The notes beneath the pieces were generated by a model. That model saw nothing but the letters and a program-made list of their open reading frames with translations, had not been told where the DNA came from and did not search any database. Shown piece after piece: positions 54,667 through 63,450 of a stretch of DNA of 64,000 nt (position 1 is its first letter; the number at the start of each line of letters is the position of its first letter). Both the position numbers and the translations under genes were made by a program. Where the stretch lies: the NCBI RefSeq assembly GCF_900129505.1, contig NZ_LT670818.1, forward strand, positions 4,311,001 to 4,375,000. Direction: 5' to 3'. Source of the stretch: Bradyrhizobium erythrophlei. GTDB lineage: Bacteria; Pseudomonadota; Alphaproteobacteria; Rhizobiales; Xanthobacteraceae.

Positions 54667-55911
54667 ATGGCCATCGACTTTACGCTAACGCCACCGCAAC
54701 GTGAGCTCCAGCTTGAATCCCGCCGGTTTGCGGCGGAAGTGCTTGCAGGGGCGAGGGCGGCCGAGTTGCTGCCGACGGCGGAGGAGCGGTTCCTTGCGAC
54801 CAGGCCCGTGTACGAAGCCATGGTGGTCGCGGGTTTTTTGAGGAAATGCATTCCGCAACCTGCGGGCGGCGAGAACGCCGGCCTAATCGACATGGCCATC
54901 ATGGCCGAGGAATTTTACAGCGTGAATGCGAGCGTCACCTTGACGATGCTCGGAACGGTGCTTGGCCTTTTGCCGATCCTGCTGGGCGGCACGCCGGAGC
55001 AGTGTGGCCGGCTGCTTGCTCCGTTCTTGAAGAAGAGCGGAACGCCGCTGGCCGGCTTCTGCTCCAGCGAACCGGGAGGCAGCGCCAACGCGGCATCTCC
55101 GCCGCCCGGCGAAGGCGTGCGTACTTTTGCCAAACTTCACGGCGATCGCTGGGTCATCAATGGTCGGAAGAAATGGGTCTCCTCGGCGACCGGGTGGGAT
55201 CGTAAAGGTGCGGATATCTTATGCGTGGTGTGCCGGACCGCGCCCGACGCTCCTCCCGAGAAAGCGATTTCCATCATCGTGGTCGAACGCCCGGCGCCCG
55301 GCATCGTCTTCGAGCGCGCAATCGAGTCCGTGGGTCACCGTGCGCATCTCACGCCGCAATTCGGTTTCGAGAACGTTTCTGCGCCGCGGCACAATCTTCT
55401 CGGGGAGGAAGGCGGCGGCCTCGCCCTGACGGCCGCCAGCTTTACTGGCACCGCGGCGCTGGTCGGAATTCTTGGCGTGGCCCTGATGCGCGCGGCGTTC
55501 GACTTCGCTCTGCACTTCGCCCGGACCGAACGGCGAGGCGGCGTCCATCCGATCATCGAGCATCAGGCGGTCGGATACGCATTGGCCGACGCGAAGATGA
55601 CGATCGAAGCAGCGCGATATCTGAGCTGGCGCGCGTGCCATGCCGTTGACACGCAGTCTCCCGCCGCAGACGAACTTGCGATACAGGCCAAGATCTACGG
55701 CTCGGAGACGGCGGTTCGTGTGATCACCGATCTGATGCGCGTCGTCGGCATCGACAGTTATGACCAAGAAGTCCCGCTGGGACGCCTTTTGCAGGACGCG
55801 CTCGCGCTTCCGATCTTCGACGGTGGCAATATTGGCGTCCGACGGCGTCAGCTTCATACCATGCTGAAGCGACCGGACTACGAACCCCTGCTCGCGAGCG
55901 GTGCGGCTTGA
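54667..55911 (+). CDS. Nitroalkane-oxidase-like flavoprotein (acyl-CoA dehydrogenase superfamily)
   Basis: 414 residues. The fold is acyl-CoA dehydrogenase-like (GFCSSEPGGSANAASPPPGE, DRWVINGRKKWVSSATGWD). The C-terminal motif LPIFDGGNIGVRRRQL carries Asp385 and Arg392, spaced as Asp402 and Arg409 of Fusarium nitroalkane oxidase, where Asp replaces the dehydrogenase Glu. TGTAALVGILGVALMRAAFD aligns with the oxidase segment around Ser276, here Thr. Nitroalkane oxidase turns primary nitroalkanes into aldehydes, nitrite and H2O2. The substrate remains inferred: some relatives are annotated simply as acyl-CoA dehydrogenases. Confidence 0.8.
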   Translation: MAIDFTLTPPQRELQLESRRFAAEVLAGARAAELLPTAEERFLATRPVYEAMVVAGFLRKCIPQPAGGENAGLIDMAIMAEEFYSVNASVTLTMLGTVLGLLPILLGGTPEQCGRLLAPFLKKSGTPLAGFCSSEPGGSANAASPPPGEGVRTFAKLHGDRWVINGRKKWVSSATGWDRKGADILCVVCRTAPDAPPEKAISIIVVERPAPGIVFERAIESVGHRAHLTPQFGFENVSAPRHNLLGEEGGGLALTAASFTGTAALVGILGVALMRAAFDFALHFARTERRGGVHPIIEHQAVGYALADAKMTIEAARYLSWRACHAVDTQSPAADELAIQAKIYGSETAVRVITDLMRVVGIDSYDQEVPLGRLLQDALALPIFDGGNIGVRRRQLHTMLKRPDYEPLLASGAA

Positions 55912-55986
55912 AGCGTCACAGGTGTGGTCAGGCGCCGGCCTCGCTCTTAATCGTTCGGCATACCTAGTCAGTAGATCGGTGAAGTC

Positions 55987-56706
55987 ATGAGCACATCGCA
56001 AAGAGTGGCGGTCATAACGGGAGCATCGCAAGGGATCGGGGCGGCGCTTGTTCAGGCGTTCAGAAGTCGCAACTATAAGGTCGTTGCAACGTCCCGATCG
56101 ATCAAACCTGCCGCCGATTCTGATATCGCGACAGTGCAGGGAGATGTGGCCGACCCCAAGACCGCGAATCTGGTGTTCAAGGAAGCGCTGGATCGCTTCG
56201 ATCGCATCGACACGTTGGTCAACAACGCCGGTATGTTCCTGGCCAAGCCGTTTACCGCCTATTCAAACGACGACTACGCTGCCTATATCGCCACCAATGT
56301 CACGGGCTTCTTTCACATGACCCAGCGGGCGATAGAGATCATGAACAAGCAAGGAAGTGGTCATGTCGTGACGGTCACGACCAGCCTGGTCGACCAGCCG
56401 ATGACCAGCGTGCCGGCTGTGCTTGCATCTCTCACCAAGGGTGCCTTGAACGCCGCGACAAAATCGCTCGCGATAGAGTACGCCAAAAATGGTGTGCGCG
56501 TGAATGCAGTCTCGCCTGGAATCATCAAGACCCCGATGCATCCGCTCGAGGCCCACCAGTTCCTGGCCTCGCTACATCCGATGGGCCGAATGGGAGAAGT
56601 GTCGGACGTGGTGGAAGCGGTGATGTACCTGGACTCGGCGGGATTCGTGACTGGGGAAATTCTCCACGTCGACGGAGGACAAGTGGCCGGTCATCATACG
56701 ATCTAG
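55987..56706 (+). CDS. SDR-family oxidoreductase
   Basis: 239 residues. TGASQGIGAALVQAF cofactor loop, NNAGMFLAKPF, Thr/Ser in VTVTTSLVDQ and catalytic Tyr/Lys replaced in position: the usual YxxxK region reads PAVLASLTKGALNAATKSLA, so the Tyr is not obvious although the Lys is present. It ends with GEILHVDGGQVAGHHTI. A ribosome-like GTGAAGTC precedes the ATG. It may process the aldehyde formed by the neighbouring flavoenzyme; if the Tyr is truly absent, catalysis would be atypical. Confidence 0.83.
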   Translation: MSTSQRVAVITGASQGIGAALVQAFRSRNYKVVATSRSIKPAADSDIATVQGDVADPKTANLVFKEALDRFDRIDTLVNNAGMFLAKPFTAYSNDDYAAYIATNVTGFFHMTQRAIEIMNKQGSGHVVTVTTSLVDQPMTSVPAVLASLTKGALNAATKSLAIEYAKNGVRVNAVSPGIIKTPMHPLEAHQFLASLHPMGRMGEVSDVVEAVMYLDSAGFVTGEILHVDGGQVAGHHTI

Positions 56707-56789
56707 CAGGGACGTTTGGAGTCAAGGCGGGTTTTTGCTTAATGCGGTGTATAATCTCGCAGCAAAGCCCGCCAGGCAGCTGTCCAGCG

Positions 56790-57110
56790 CGACCAGGAAA
56801 GAGGGCGCTGCCGATTCGGCGGCTGGCAGCCGACCGGCGCATCCGGCGCCTCAATGATTCCAGCGGAATCCCGGTTGCACTGACCAAGGGCGAATACGGC
56901 TTCTGATAGGGTTGCTCGATGCTCCGCAGCGACCGCTTTCCCGCGAGCGCCTTCTGCAAGCGACCCGCATCCGCGAAGATGTCTTCGATCGCACCATCGA
57001 CGTTCAGGTACTGCGCCTGCGGCACAAGCTGAAGACCGATCCAAACGCGCCGCGCGTCATCTTGACTGAACGCGGCGTTGGCCACGTATTTGCAGCTGCC
57101 CGTCGAAGCA
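56790..57110 (+). pseudogene. OmpR-type response regulator, C-terminal remnant
   Basis: Codons for RRLAADRRIRRLNDSSGIPV, ALTKGEYG, then after a frameshift and two stops near 56905, LLDAPQRPLSRERLLQATRI, REDVFDRTIDVQVLRLRHKL, RVILTERGVGHVFA. This is the winged-helix DNA-binding domain of an OmpR/PhoB-type regulator. The receiver domain is gone and no sensor kinase is nearby. Confidence 0.7.
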
Positions 57111-57303
57111 TGTTGATGACGGCCTGTCGAACACCCCGGCAAGTGAATGCCGGCCGGATTCGGCGATGCGCACCATTGTCCATTTCCAGAACCACAGAGG
57201 AGCGCGCCGCATTACAACCGTAGCCTTAATCTTCAATGCTGGAATTTTGCAGCAACATACGCAAGGCAGAGTCTCCCGAGCCAACAAGTTTCGGGAGAGG
57301 TCA

Positions 57304-57693
57304 ATGCAATTCGAGAAGCAATTTCATGGTGGCCGATCGCCGTTCGTCCTTACCGGGAACGGAGATGAGGCGAGCAGATATTCGAAGGAGATCAGCGCGC
57401 TCCCGGCGTCGTCTGAGGAGTGTGCGCCACGGCGCTCAACCGTCGCGTCAGCGGCGCGGTTCATGGTGAAGGCTGCCGCGGGATTTGCCGCGTGCGCTAA
57501 AGACTTCCTGCTCACGGTCGCGTCCTGGACATTTGCGCAGGCTCTCGCGGGCTGCGCTGCCTATGGCAAAGCGATGTATCCGGGCTTTGTGGGCGTGGGT
57601 GAACCCGTAGATCAGCGCGATCCGGCGCGCGGCACGCAATCCGAGCACGGAAATTCGAATCAGCTTCAGAGACGGACATCCCAGTCTGAGTGA
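57304..57693 (+). CDS. Hypothetical protein, possible small membrane-associated protein
   Basis: 129 residues from the ATG at 57304, with GGGAGAGG upstream. The middle contains a weakly hydrophobic stretch (KDFLLTVASWTFAQALAGCA, AYGKAMYPGF) and the rest is polar. Short proteins with a similar CAAYGxAMYP segment occur in Bradyrhizobium, but no family was recognised. It follows decayed sequence, so it may itself be a remnant. Confidence 0.4.
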   Translation: MQFEKQFHGGRSPFVLTGNGDEASRYSKEISALPASSEECAPRRSTVASAARFMVKAAAGFAACAKDFLLTVASWTFAQALAGCAAYGKAMYPGFVGVGEPVDQRDPARGTQSEHGNSNQLQRRTSQSE

Positions 57694-58016
57694 AATATCC
57701 TCGATGGCAAACGACGGGATCAGAGGACGCAGGCCATTTTCGGTATCGCGTCAGACGAAGTCCAGCGCAGCTGCTTTTGTGAAGACCGAACACATCGAGT
57801 GATCGGAGAGGACCGCGCCGTTGCTGCGGGATCGAGCACATCTATCGGGTCGTTTCTTGTGAGACTTAGATCGAGAATCCGCCGCGGGCGAGACCGCCAC
57901 CGGACGATTGCCGAGCCACCCTCACAATGCCTTGACTTGACGCTAAACATGATACGCATGATGTTATCAATTAAAATGACGAAAATCATTTAAAAAGACG
58001 GGGCGCCGTCGACCAG
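57694..58016. other. AT-rich gap upstream of the broken hydrolase
   Basis: No gene is supported. The last 90 bases are AT-rich, with two overlapping TTGACT/TTGACG hexamers at 57932-57942 and an AATGA-N6-TCATT inverted repeat at 57975-57990. This is probably the promoter region of the downstream hydrolase gene. Confidence 0.35.
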
Positions 58017-58788
58017 ATGATGGCTAGCAAGGGTGAACTCGTGGCAAGAACAAGCGCGGTGAATGTCGACGACGCTCGCGTCGCATATCGATTACACGGG
58101 CAGGGCCCCGCGGTCGTGCTGGTTAACGGCACAGCCGCGCTGGACACGCATTGGGGGCCGGTGGTCGCCGAGCTCGGCAAACAGCGGACTGTGATCAGTC
58201 TCGACTACTCGGGCTCCGGAGACACGACGAACGATGGCAATTCACTTTGCCTGCAGAAGCTTGCACGCCAGGTGAAGGAAGTGGCCGCCGCGGCCGATGT
58301 GGACCGATTTGATCTAGTCGGGCATTCGCTCGGAGCGGCGATAGCAATCGAGCTTGCAGCCACTTCGCCGGATCTAGTGCGGTCGCTGATCGTGGTCGCC
58401 GGCTTTTCGTGGGGCGCCGAGGCGCGGCTCAAGCTTCAATTCGAGTTGTGGCTTGACCTGCTCCGGACCAATCGCGAGGCCTTTCTCAAGCTACTCTTGC
58501 TCTCGGGACTCACGCCGACGTTCGTTTCGATGTTGGGAACTTCGGCGATCCAAGACATGATCAAAGCCTACGTGCCGCTTGCCAATTGGGAGGGAATTGC
58601 ACGCCACGAGCCCCACGCTCGTAATTGACTGTGCTCACGATCAGATTGTCACGCAGACATCCGAATTGGCAGCGAGAATTCCCCGTTCGACGTGTCGACA
58701 GATCGGTGCCGGGCATCTGGCATACTTCGAGGGAGCTGACGAATTTCTGTCTGTGGCCGCCGAATTTCTAAGCCGACATCGCGAGTAA
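58017..58788 (+). pseudogene. Alpha/beta hydrolase with a frameshift in the C-terminal third
   Basis: The first part reads VAYRLHGQGPAVVLVNGTAA, LDYSGSGDTT and the nucleophile elbow DLVGHSLGAAIAIELAATSP. At about 58600 the frame is lost (NWEGIARHEPHARN then stop), while a second frame continues ATSPTLVIDCAHDQIVTQTS, with the acid Asp, and GAGHLAYFEGADEFLSVAAE, with the catalytic His, to 58788. One indel explains the break. The protein was of the ordinary alpha/beta-fold esterase or thioesterase type. Confidence 0.75.
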
Positions 58789-59035
58789 GTACGGACGAGA
58801 GTATGTCCTTGGGCTTGAGCGCGCGCCCACGAGCCGCCGTGCCGGCTCCGCGAGGTGCGATTTAACGAGTCATGCCGGACGGCGAGGAGGCAGATCAGGT
58901 TCTCGGTTCGGCGTTGCCGGCCAAACCTCGTTGCGGGAATGGGCCTGCGCCCAGGCCCATCTCACGTCGGATCACCGTGCCCAGCACCTGCCGGCCCGGC
59001 TGCACCGATATAACTGGCATCGGCCACACAGCAGT

Positions 59036-59287
59036 TTAAAATCCAAACCAGCCATCAGCCGCCTCGGCCTCACCGGGGACAACCTGTTGAGGCTCCACAG
59101 CTAGCTGTCGGCTTTTTGCGCAATGATCATCGAGTATAGACCGAATTCGATCGCTTGCGAGCAGTCCGGATGTTCGTCCGTAACCCTCCCTTGCCAATCC
59201 GTCTTGTATGTCTCTCCAGCTCTCAAATTTACCGGTGTTCGCCAGCTCAACGGCCCGTCGATAGGTTTCCAGCCTTCGCCTACGCAT
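59036..59287 (-). CDS. Hypothetical small protein
   Basis: 83 residues from the ATG at 59287 (MRRRRLETYRRAVELANTGK, FESWRDIQDGLAREGYGRT, DRIRSILDDHCAKSRQL). It is a mostly helical, highly charged protein of a kind common in Bradyrhizobium genomes; no domain name can be given. The upstream extension in the same frame lacks this character. Confidence 0.5.
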   Translation of the reverse strand: MRRRRLETYRRAVELANTGKFESWRDIQDGLAREGYGRTSGLLASDRIRSILDDHCAKSRQLAVEPQQVVPGEAEAADGWFGF

Positions 59288-59798
59288 AATGCACCCCACA
59301 AAATCTGTGGCATTAATTGGACCAGCTCTGCGCGAAGCTGCAACTACGAGCAGCGCAAAAAATGCCGATGAATATCTGCAAATTCTCAAAAGTCTCCATG
59401 GCAATTTGGCGGCAAGCGTTTCTCCAATCGTCTATTGCACCGTTTTAGGGCTGCCAACGGGCGGCTGGTGCTTGCGCTCAAATCATGCCAACTACCGGCC
59501 CAGCGTATCGTCGCTGCGGGTTCGCTTGCGCCAATGGTCATCAAATAGGCGTAAAAGTTATCGTAGAGGCGTTGAAGAAGAAACGATCGTCAAGATTGGT
59601 CCAAAATTGGTCGATGTCGGGCCTAAGAGAGGGACAACGATGGTGGAAGGTGAAAACGGTGATGATTACCGGCTCACACTGGCGCGGCAACTCTTCGGCA
59701 ATGTGGCGGCTATTTCCGGGCGCAATCCGCCAGGGCGAAATGAGGACTCCGAGATTAAAGTAACCGCTGGTGTCGTACGACATTCTCCGGCGAGTGAA
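59288..59798. other. Gap between divergent small genes
   Basis: About 510 bases. The plus-strand frame of the following gene stays open through it, so a longer protein from an ATG at 59641 (MVEGENGDDYRLTLARQLFG) is possible, but only the part after 59799 has conserved-looking composition. No other feature was seen. Confidence 0.35.
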
Positions 59799-60083
59799 AT
59801 GTCACCATCGGACGAAACGAACTTGAAGTTCGTCGAAGAAACTCAACAAAGGCAACTCAAGACGGCGGCGGAGCTTTCAGAAATGATTGAACAGGATCTT
59901 GCGCATCATCCCGACTGTCCCAAAGCCGGATTTCAAGTAACGGTGTATGGCTGGCCGTATTGGCGAGCGATGTTGACGATCAAGCCCGCTGCTGGGGCAG
60001 TCCGCAATCCCCAGGAATGGCGGGCGCTTACCAATGAGCTCGCTGAGCGGCTACGCAAGCGCTACGATTTGGCCTGGGAGTAG
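59799..60083 (+). CDS. Hypothetical small protein
   Basis: 94 residues from the ATG at 59799: LKFVEETQQRQLKTAAELSE, MIEQDLAHHPDCPKAGFQVT, VYGWPYWRAMLTIKP, LTNELAERLRKRYDLAWE. This looks like a small two-layer alpha/beta protein of a type found in rhizobia with no assigned function. The start is uncertain. Confidence 0.5.
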   Translation: MSPSDETNLKFVEETQQRQLKTAAELSEMIEQDLAHHPDCPKAGFQVTVYGWPYWRAMLTIKPAAGAVRNPQEWRALTNELAERLRKRYDLAWE

Positions 60084-60516
60084 TTTTTGATGATGCGGTG
60101 GTCAGCGACGTTAATGATGTCTGGCGGCGACAGCCGCCCGTAGTGGGCGTGCACTAACGGCCATGTCGGCGCTGTTCAGGCTGTTGCGACGTTGTTTAGG
60201 AGCGAACTCACGGCAGCTTCTAATTCATGAATCTCGTCCTGAACGAAACTATCGGCAGGGCTTCGGGAGTCCCGCAACCGCCTCGGCCTCGCGCACATCC
60301 GCTGCCAAGCCTTACGCACCCAAAGCCAATGGCAAGGGAGAGGGCGTCATCCAGACAAGCCCGCGCGAATAGCCTGTGCCAGCGCTTGCGGCACTTCGCG
60401 CCGCCGAACTCCCACGACGGCATCACCGCCACAATTGGGGCTCATGGCCGTATCGGCTCAGAGCCACTTGTCAGCAGACTCCGCCTAGCCGGGACTAAGC
60501 TGCTGTGGCTCCACAA
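60084..60516. other. Intergenic stretch, no supported gene
   Basis: 433 bases with several overlapping open frames on both strands, none with a ribosome site plus recognisable composition. A short minus-strand frame near 60340-60445 (EVPQALAQAIRAGLSG) may be a remnant of a small rhizobial protein. Confidence 0.3.
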
Positions 60517-60690
60517 CTAGAGCCCGATTGACCACATCGCAATCCGAGCAATGAACCAAAGCCAGCCCGTAGTGGCGATGGCAACAACGCCGAGATATAT
60601 GAAGTGCACTGCGCCGTAATTAGGCCGGGAAATCTTATTTTTCGGCGCCTTGCGTGGCGACAGGTTAGCGCCGAAAAACTTATCAGACAT
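60517..60690 (-). CDS. Small single-pass membrane protein
   Basis: 57 residues: basic N-terminus SDKFFGANLSPRKAPKNKIS, then RPNYGAVHFIYLGVVAIATT, GWLWFIARIAMWSIGL, one clear transmembrane helix. It follows the gene at 60714 by 23 bases in the same direction. The weak GGGAC element upstream and the clean basic-then-hydrophobic layout support it. Function unknown. Confidence 0.55.
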   Translation of the reverse strand: MSDKFFGANLSPRKAPKNKISRPNYGAVHFIYLGVVAIATTGWLWFIARIAMWSIGL

Positions 60691-60713
60691 GACAATGTCC
60701 CAAGATTCGCACG

Positions 60714-60860
60714 CTAACGCGATTTTTGCAACGACGCGTTCCCCTGTCTCTGTACAGAGACGGGCGCGGCCTCAAGTCGCTGTACTTCCTCGCGTAACCG
60801 CAGCAGCTCGGCATAACGAACGCTGAGCGCACTGCTCGCCTTACTGGTGGGGTCTTTCAC
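60714..60860 (-). CDS. Small coiled-coil-like protein, GTG start
   Basis: 48 residues starting at GTG 60860 with GGGAG about six bases upstream: KDPTSKASSALSVRYAELLR, LREEVQRLEAAPVSVQRQGN. A heptad-like Leu pattern (AELLRLREEVQRLEA) suggests a short coiled coil. It forms a two-gene unit with the membrane protein at 60517. Function unknown. Confidence 0.5.
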   Translation of the reverse strand: MKDPTSKASSALSVRYAELLRLREEVQRLEAAPVSVQRQGNASLQKSR

Positions 60861-60995
60861 ACGCGGCTCCCGTCAATAGTATGTGCACTAGCGATTTAAT
60901 GGAGTTTCACTCCCTAATCTGTGTGCTGTTTCACAAGCAAAAATAAAAGCGATAACGTCGCATTCTGCGTCCGGCTTGCTCTAAAGGCATCGGTT

Positions 60996-61280
60996 TCACC
61001 GATGTTTCGTGTCCTGATCGCTCTGCGTGTTTTGTTCTTCGAAGGCTACCCCGAGGGAGTCGCCATCGCGCCAGATCAGCCGACACCGGCGAATAGTGCG
61101 AAAATTATTGAAGGAAAGTTCAAAGTTGGGTGGTGGGGTGGCCAATCCAGCTATGCGAATACCAGCGCCAGCGTTCGTAACGTCAGTGACGCCGCACGAG
61201 CGCACGCCAGCTGGGCCGCTGAAGAATAGCAACGCGGCTTTGGCAATCCTTGTTCTGCCGATGGATCGACGATCATTCAT
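60996..61280 (-). CDS. PilZ-domain protein, probable cyclic-di-GMP binder
   Basis: 94 residues from the ATG at 61280: MNDRRSIGRTRIAKAALLFF, DVTNAGAGIRIAGLA, LSFNNFRTIRRCRLIWRDGD, SLGVAFEEQ. The RRSIGRTR element matches the PilZ RxxxR motif, and DVTNAGAG stands where (D/N)xSxxG binds the dinucleotide, with Thr for Ser. The length suits a stand-alone PilZ domain. It overlaps the stop of the preceding gene by 8 bases, so it is third in a coupled small operon. Confidence 0.72.
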   Translation of the reverse strand: MNDRRSIGRTRIAKAALLFFSGPAGVRSCGVTDVTNAGAGIRIAGLATPPPNFELSFNNFRTIRRCRLIWRDGDSLGVAFEEQNTQSDQDTKHR

Positions 61281-61479
61281 CTTGATCGACCTTGAACTCA
61301 ACGAATTTCTTGTAGACCCAGCGGCGCCCATTGTGGCGCCGCCAGACTTGACCGAAAACGAGCTTGCCGGTAATCGAACGCCTCGGAATGACGACGTTCC
61401 AGAAATGCCAGACTTCCGCCCAGGCGGGCTTGGCGCTGTCGCGCAAGTCCTGCGAAGGGGAGCGGTTGTTCGCTGTCAT
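61273..61479 (-). CDS. Hypothetical small protein, second gene of the PilZ operon
   Basis: 68 residues: RSPSQDLRDSAKPAWAEVWH, FWNVVIPRRSITGKLVFGQV, WRRHNGRRWVYKKFVEFKVD. It is a compact basic protein rich in Trp. It overlaps the upstream gene by 4 bases and the PilZ gene by 8. Similar short proteins occur in Bradyrhizobium; no function is known. Confidence 0.6.
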   Translation of the reverse strand: MTANNRSPSQDLRDSAKPAWAEVWHFWNVVIPRRSITGKLVFGQVWRRHNGRRWVYKKFVEFKVDQDE

Positions 61480-61727
61480 TTCTTTCGCCCAAGTCGCAGC
61501 TCGAGCGCGGCGATGGTGTCCGTCAGATTGTCCCGGCGCGCCAAAAGTTCCCTGGCATGCATCGGGTAGGCTGCCTCGAGAGGGTCAAATATCCCAGCCC
61601 GCTGCTCCTCGTTGGCGATGGCGCTGTTAAGGATTTGGACGATACGATTGAGGTCGTCGATCAATGTCCTTGTTTGCACCGCCTCGCGGGTGGCTGTCTC
61701 AAAATGGCGCTGGTGTTTCATCGGCAT
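61476..61727 (-). CDS. Hypothetical small helical protein, first gene of the PilZ operon
   Basis: 83 residues: MPMKHQRHFETATREAVQTR, TLIDDLNRIVQILNSAIANE, EQRAGIFDPLEAAYPMHARE, LLARRDNLTDTIAALELRLG. It is predicted all-helical, probably a coiled coil. It overlaps the next gene by 4 bases. Function unknown. Confidence 0.6.
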   Translation of the reverse strand: MPMKHQRHFETATREAVQTRTLIDDLNRIVQILNSAIANEEQRAGIFDPLEAAYPMHARELLARRDNLTDTIAALELRLGRKK

Positions 61728-62364
61728 CTTCCAACTGATCTAATTTGGGACGCAAAAAAGCTGCTCGCGCGTTCGCGCGGAGGTCTTCGCAAGAAACCTG
61801 CCACGAGCTTTGCTTCAAATGGACGGGCAGATCAGCAGCGTTGAGGCATGGATTCGTCAATCCATCTGACAGCCGTGCCGATCCCGAGAAGCCAGGTGGG
61901 AACTCGCCAGCGTTTGCCAGCCTGCTCAGAGCACCAGGGCCGGTACGTGGCATGGGGAATAGGACCCGGATGGAAGGGCAACGGACGTTCCGCCGGGGGG
62001 CAGTTGCCGCAGCGCAATGGCTTAACCTCTATAGCGTCGGGAACAATTTGTTCGCGGTGACATCACGGCTCGTCACCCGATGGAACTGTCGCAGGTGGGG
62101 CGCCCATGTTTCGCTTAACGAGACAGGCTCCGCCCGTGCGGCGGATTCGGCCGCAAAGATGGTCGGCCTTGCGGCGCGTGTCGGTGCCGATCCGGATCTG
62201 GCAGAACGAACTTGCACCACGGACGCGGAACAGGAGGGTAATCAGGCTCGAATCATGTCGCGCCCTATTTGCCTTTGGTTTCGCAAGCCCACAACCCTCG
62301 GCACCGGCATCAGCTGGGTGCCCAATCTAAACTGCGGCTTGTTCAGGCACGCTTAAGGCGTCTG
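61728..62364. other. Intergenic stretch, no firmly supported gene
   Basis: About 640 bases. Overlapping open frames occur, including a 61-codon minus-strand frame at 61832-62017 ending WLLGIGTAVRWIDESMPQRC that might be real, but evidence is weak. The promoter of the small PilZ operon should lie near 61730-61850; no clear hexamers were found. Confidence 0.3.
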
Positions 62365-62898
62365 TCAGCGCGAGCTTAAGCTTATTAACCTCTCTCGCTC
62401 GTTGTGCATTCCCCTTTCTCGCGCGCGTTCACGTTGTTGGCGTTGGCGAGAAAACGGGAAAGCGGCGTCAGTCACGCCAAGAGCCCTTTCGATTTGATTA
62501 CGAAGGCCGACGCGATCGGTGTCAGGCCGTGGATAGGCCTCAGAGAGGTTAATCAACTCGCGGCCCGCTGCGATAATATTCAAACCCAGTAGACCTAACG
62601 CGTTACGCGTGGCGGGCTCGTTCTCTCCGAATGCCAGCAGTTGAAAACCGAGATCGCGGAAGATGCGCTGCGCTTCTCCCACGTTTCTCATAGCCTGGTC
62701 ATACTCGCGGATCTCCCGAGAGCTGACCGCCATTTCGCGCGGTTTCGGCAACGAGATGCTTCCGAGAACGAGCATGCGCTCAAGTATTCTGCGCCGAAGC
62801 TCAAAGAACGATCGGATCGGCCGGCCTAGTAATTCAAATGCAAAAAAACCGAGGACCGCCGTTGCCGAGACCGTAATCAGGTACACGTACCACTGCAT
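62365..62898 (-). CDS. Hypothetical membrane-anchored protein
   Basis: 177 residues. An N-terminal transmembrane helix (YVYLITVSATAVLGFFAFEL) is followed by a long cytoplasmic helical region (RRRILERMLVLGSISLPKPR, YDQAMRNVGEAQRIFRDLGF, QLLAFGENEPATRNALGLLG) and a very basic tail (SRQRQQRERARERG). Similar proteins are seen in rhizobia without a known role. The start MQWYVYL is natural because the anchor begins at once. Confidence 0.6.
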   Translation of the reverse strand: MQWYVYLITVSATAVLGFFAFELLGRPIRSFFELRRRILERMLVLGSISLPKPREMAVSSREIREYDQAMRNVGEAQRIFRDLGFQLLAFGENEPATRNALGLLGLNIIAAGRELINLSEAYPRPDTDRVGLRNQIERALGVTDAAFPFSRQRQQRERARERGMHNERERLISLSSR

Positions 62899-62933
62899 GC
62901 TACTGTTGAATCCAACCTAGGTGCCGCGGCGGC

Positions 62934-63176
62934 TCACTGCGGACTTGTCAGGTTTGCGTCACGAAGCAGAGGTGTTCCCGGGGCGGTCGGGGCGCCGGCT
63001 ATTGCTTGGCGCTCCGAAATCCGAGTGGAGACGACCTTCATCGCAAATAAGCCGCCGACGAGGGCAAGACCAACGCTTGCAAACCAGATTGTTCTGATCA
63101 CGTCCCGCACCCCGCTTCGAGCGCCGCCTTGGGCCGCCGTGATTCCCATCGTTGCGACCGCGGCCCGCGGTTTCAA
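62934..63176 (-). CDS. Hypothetical small membrane protein
   Basis: 80 residues from TTG at 63176, or 71 from the ATG at 63149. One transmembrane helix (IRTIWFASVGLALVGGLFAM) sits between a Gly/Ala-rich N-terminus and a soluble tail (STRISERQAIAGAPTAPGTP). AAGG lies upstream of the TTG. Function unknown. Confidence 0.5.
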   Translation of the reverse strand: MKPRAAVATMGITAAQGGARSGVRDVIRTIWFASVGLALVGGLFAMKVVSTRISERQAIAGAPTAPGTPLLRDANLTSPQ

Positions 63177-63450
63177 TCAACCTTAATGGGGCGTTATTCA
63201 CAAGGTTGAATTGATACGCATTCCCCAACGTCTGGGATTGTAGTTAACGATGAAGGGCCAGCGGCCGTCGCACCGGCGCTTGGACAACGACCACGCTGTT
63301 GCCGGTATCGGGAGCGGTGCGGTCAAATCCTCTAAATCGGAGTAAACTATTATCGCCGCAAGCGGGTCTGACTGTGTCGTGCCGCCGGAATCCTAGTCCG
63401 GCGGGGTGGAAAGGCCCAGCCTCCAAAGCGCAGAGCGGCGGTCCCAGTCA

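Noticed and set aside
59036..59404. Full 122-codon minus-strand frame
   Set aside because: Only the part from 59287 has conserved-looking composition; the upstream part has no ribosome site and overlaps the divergent region.
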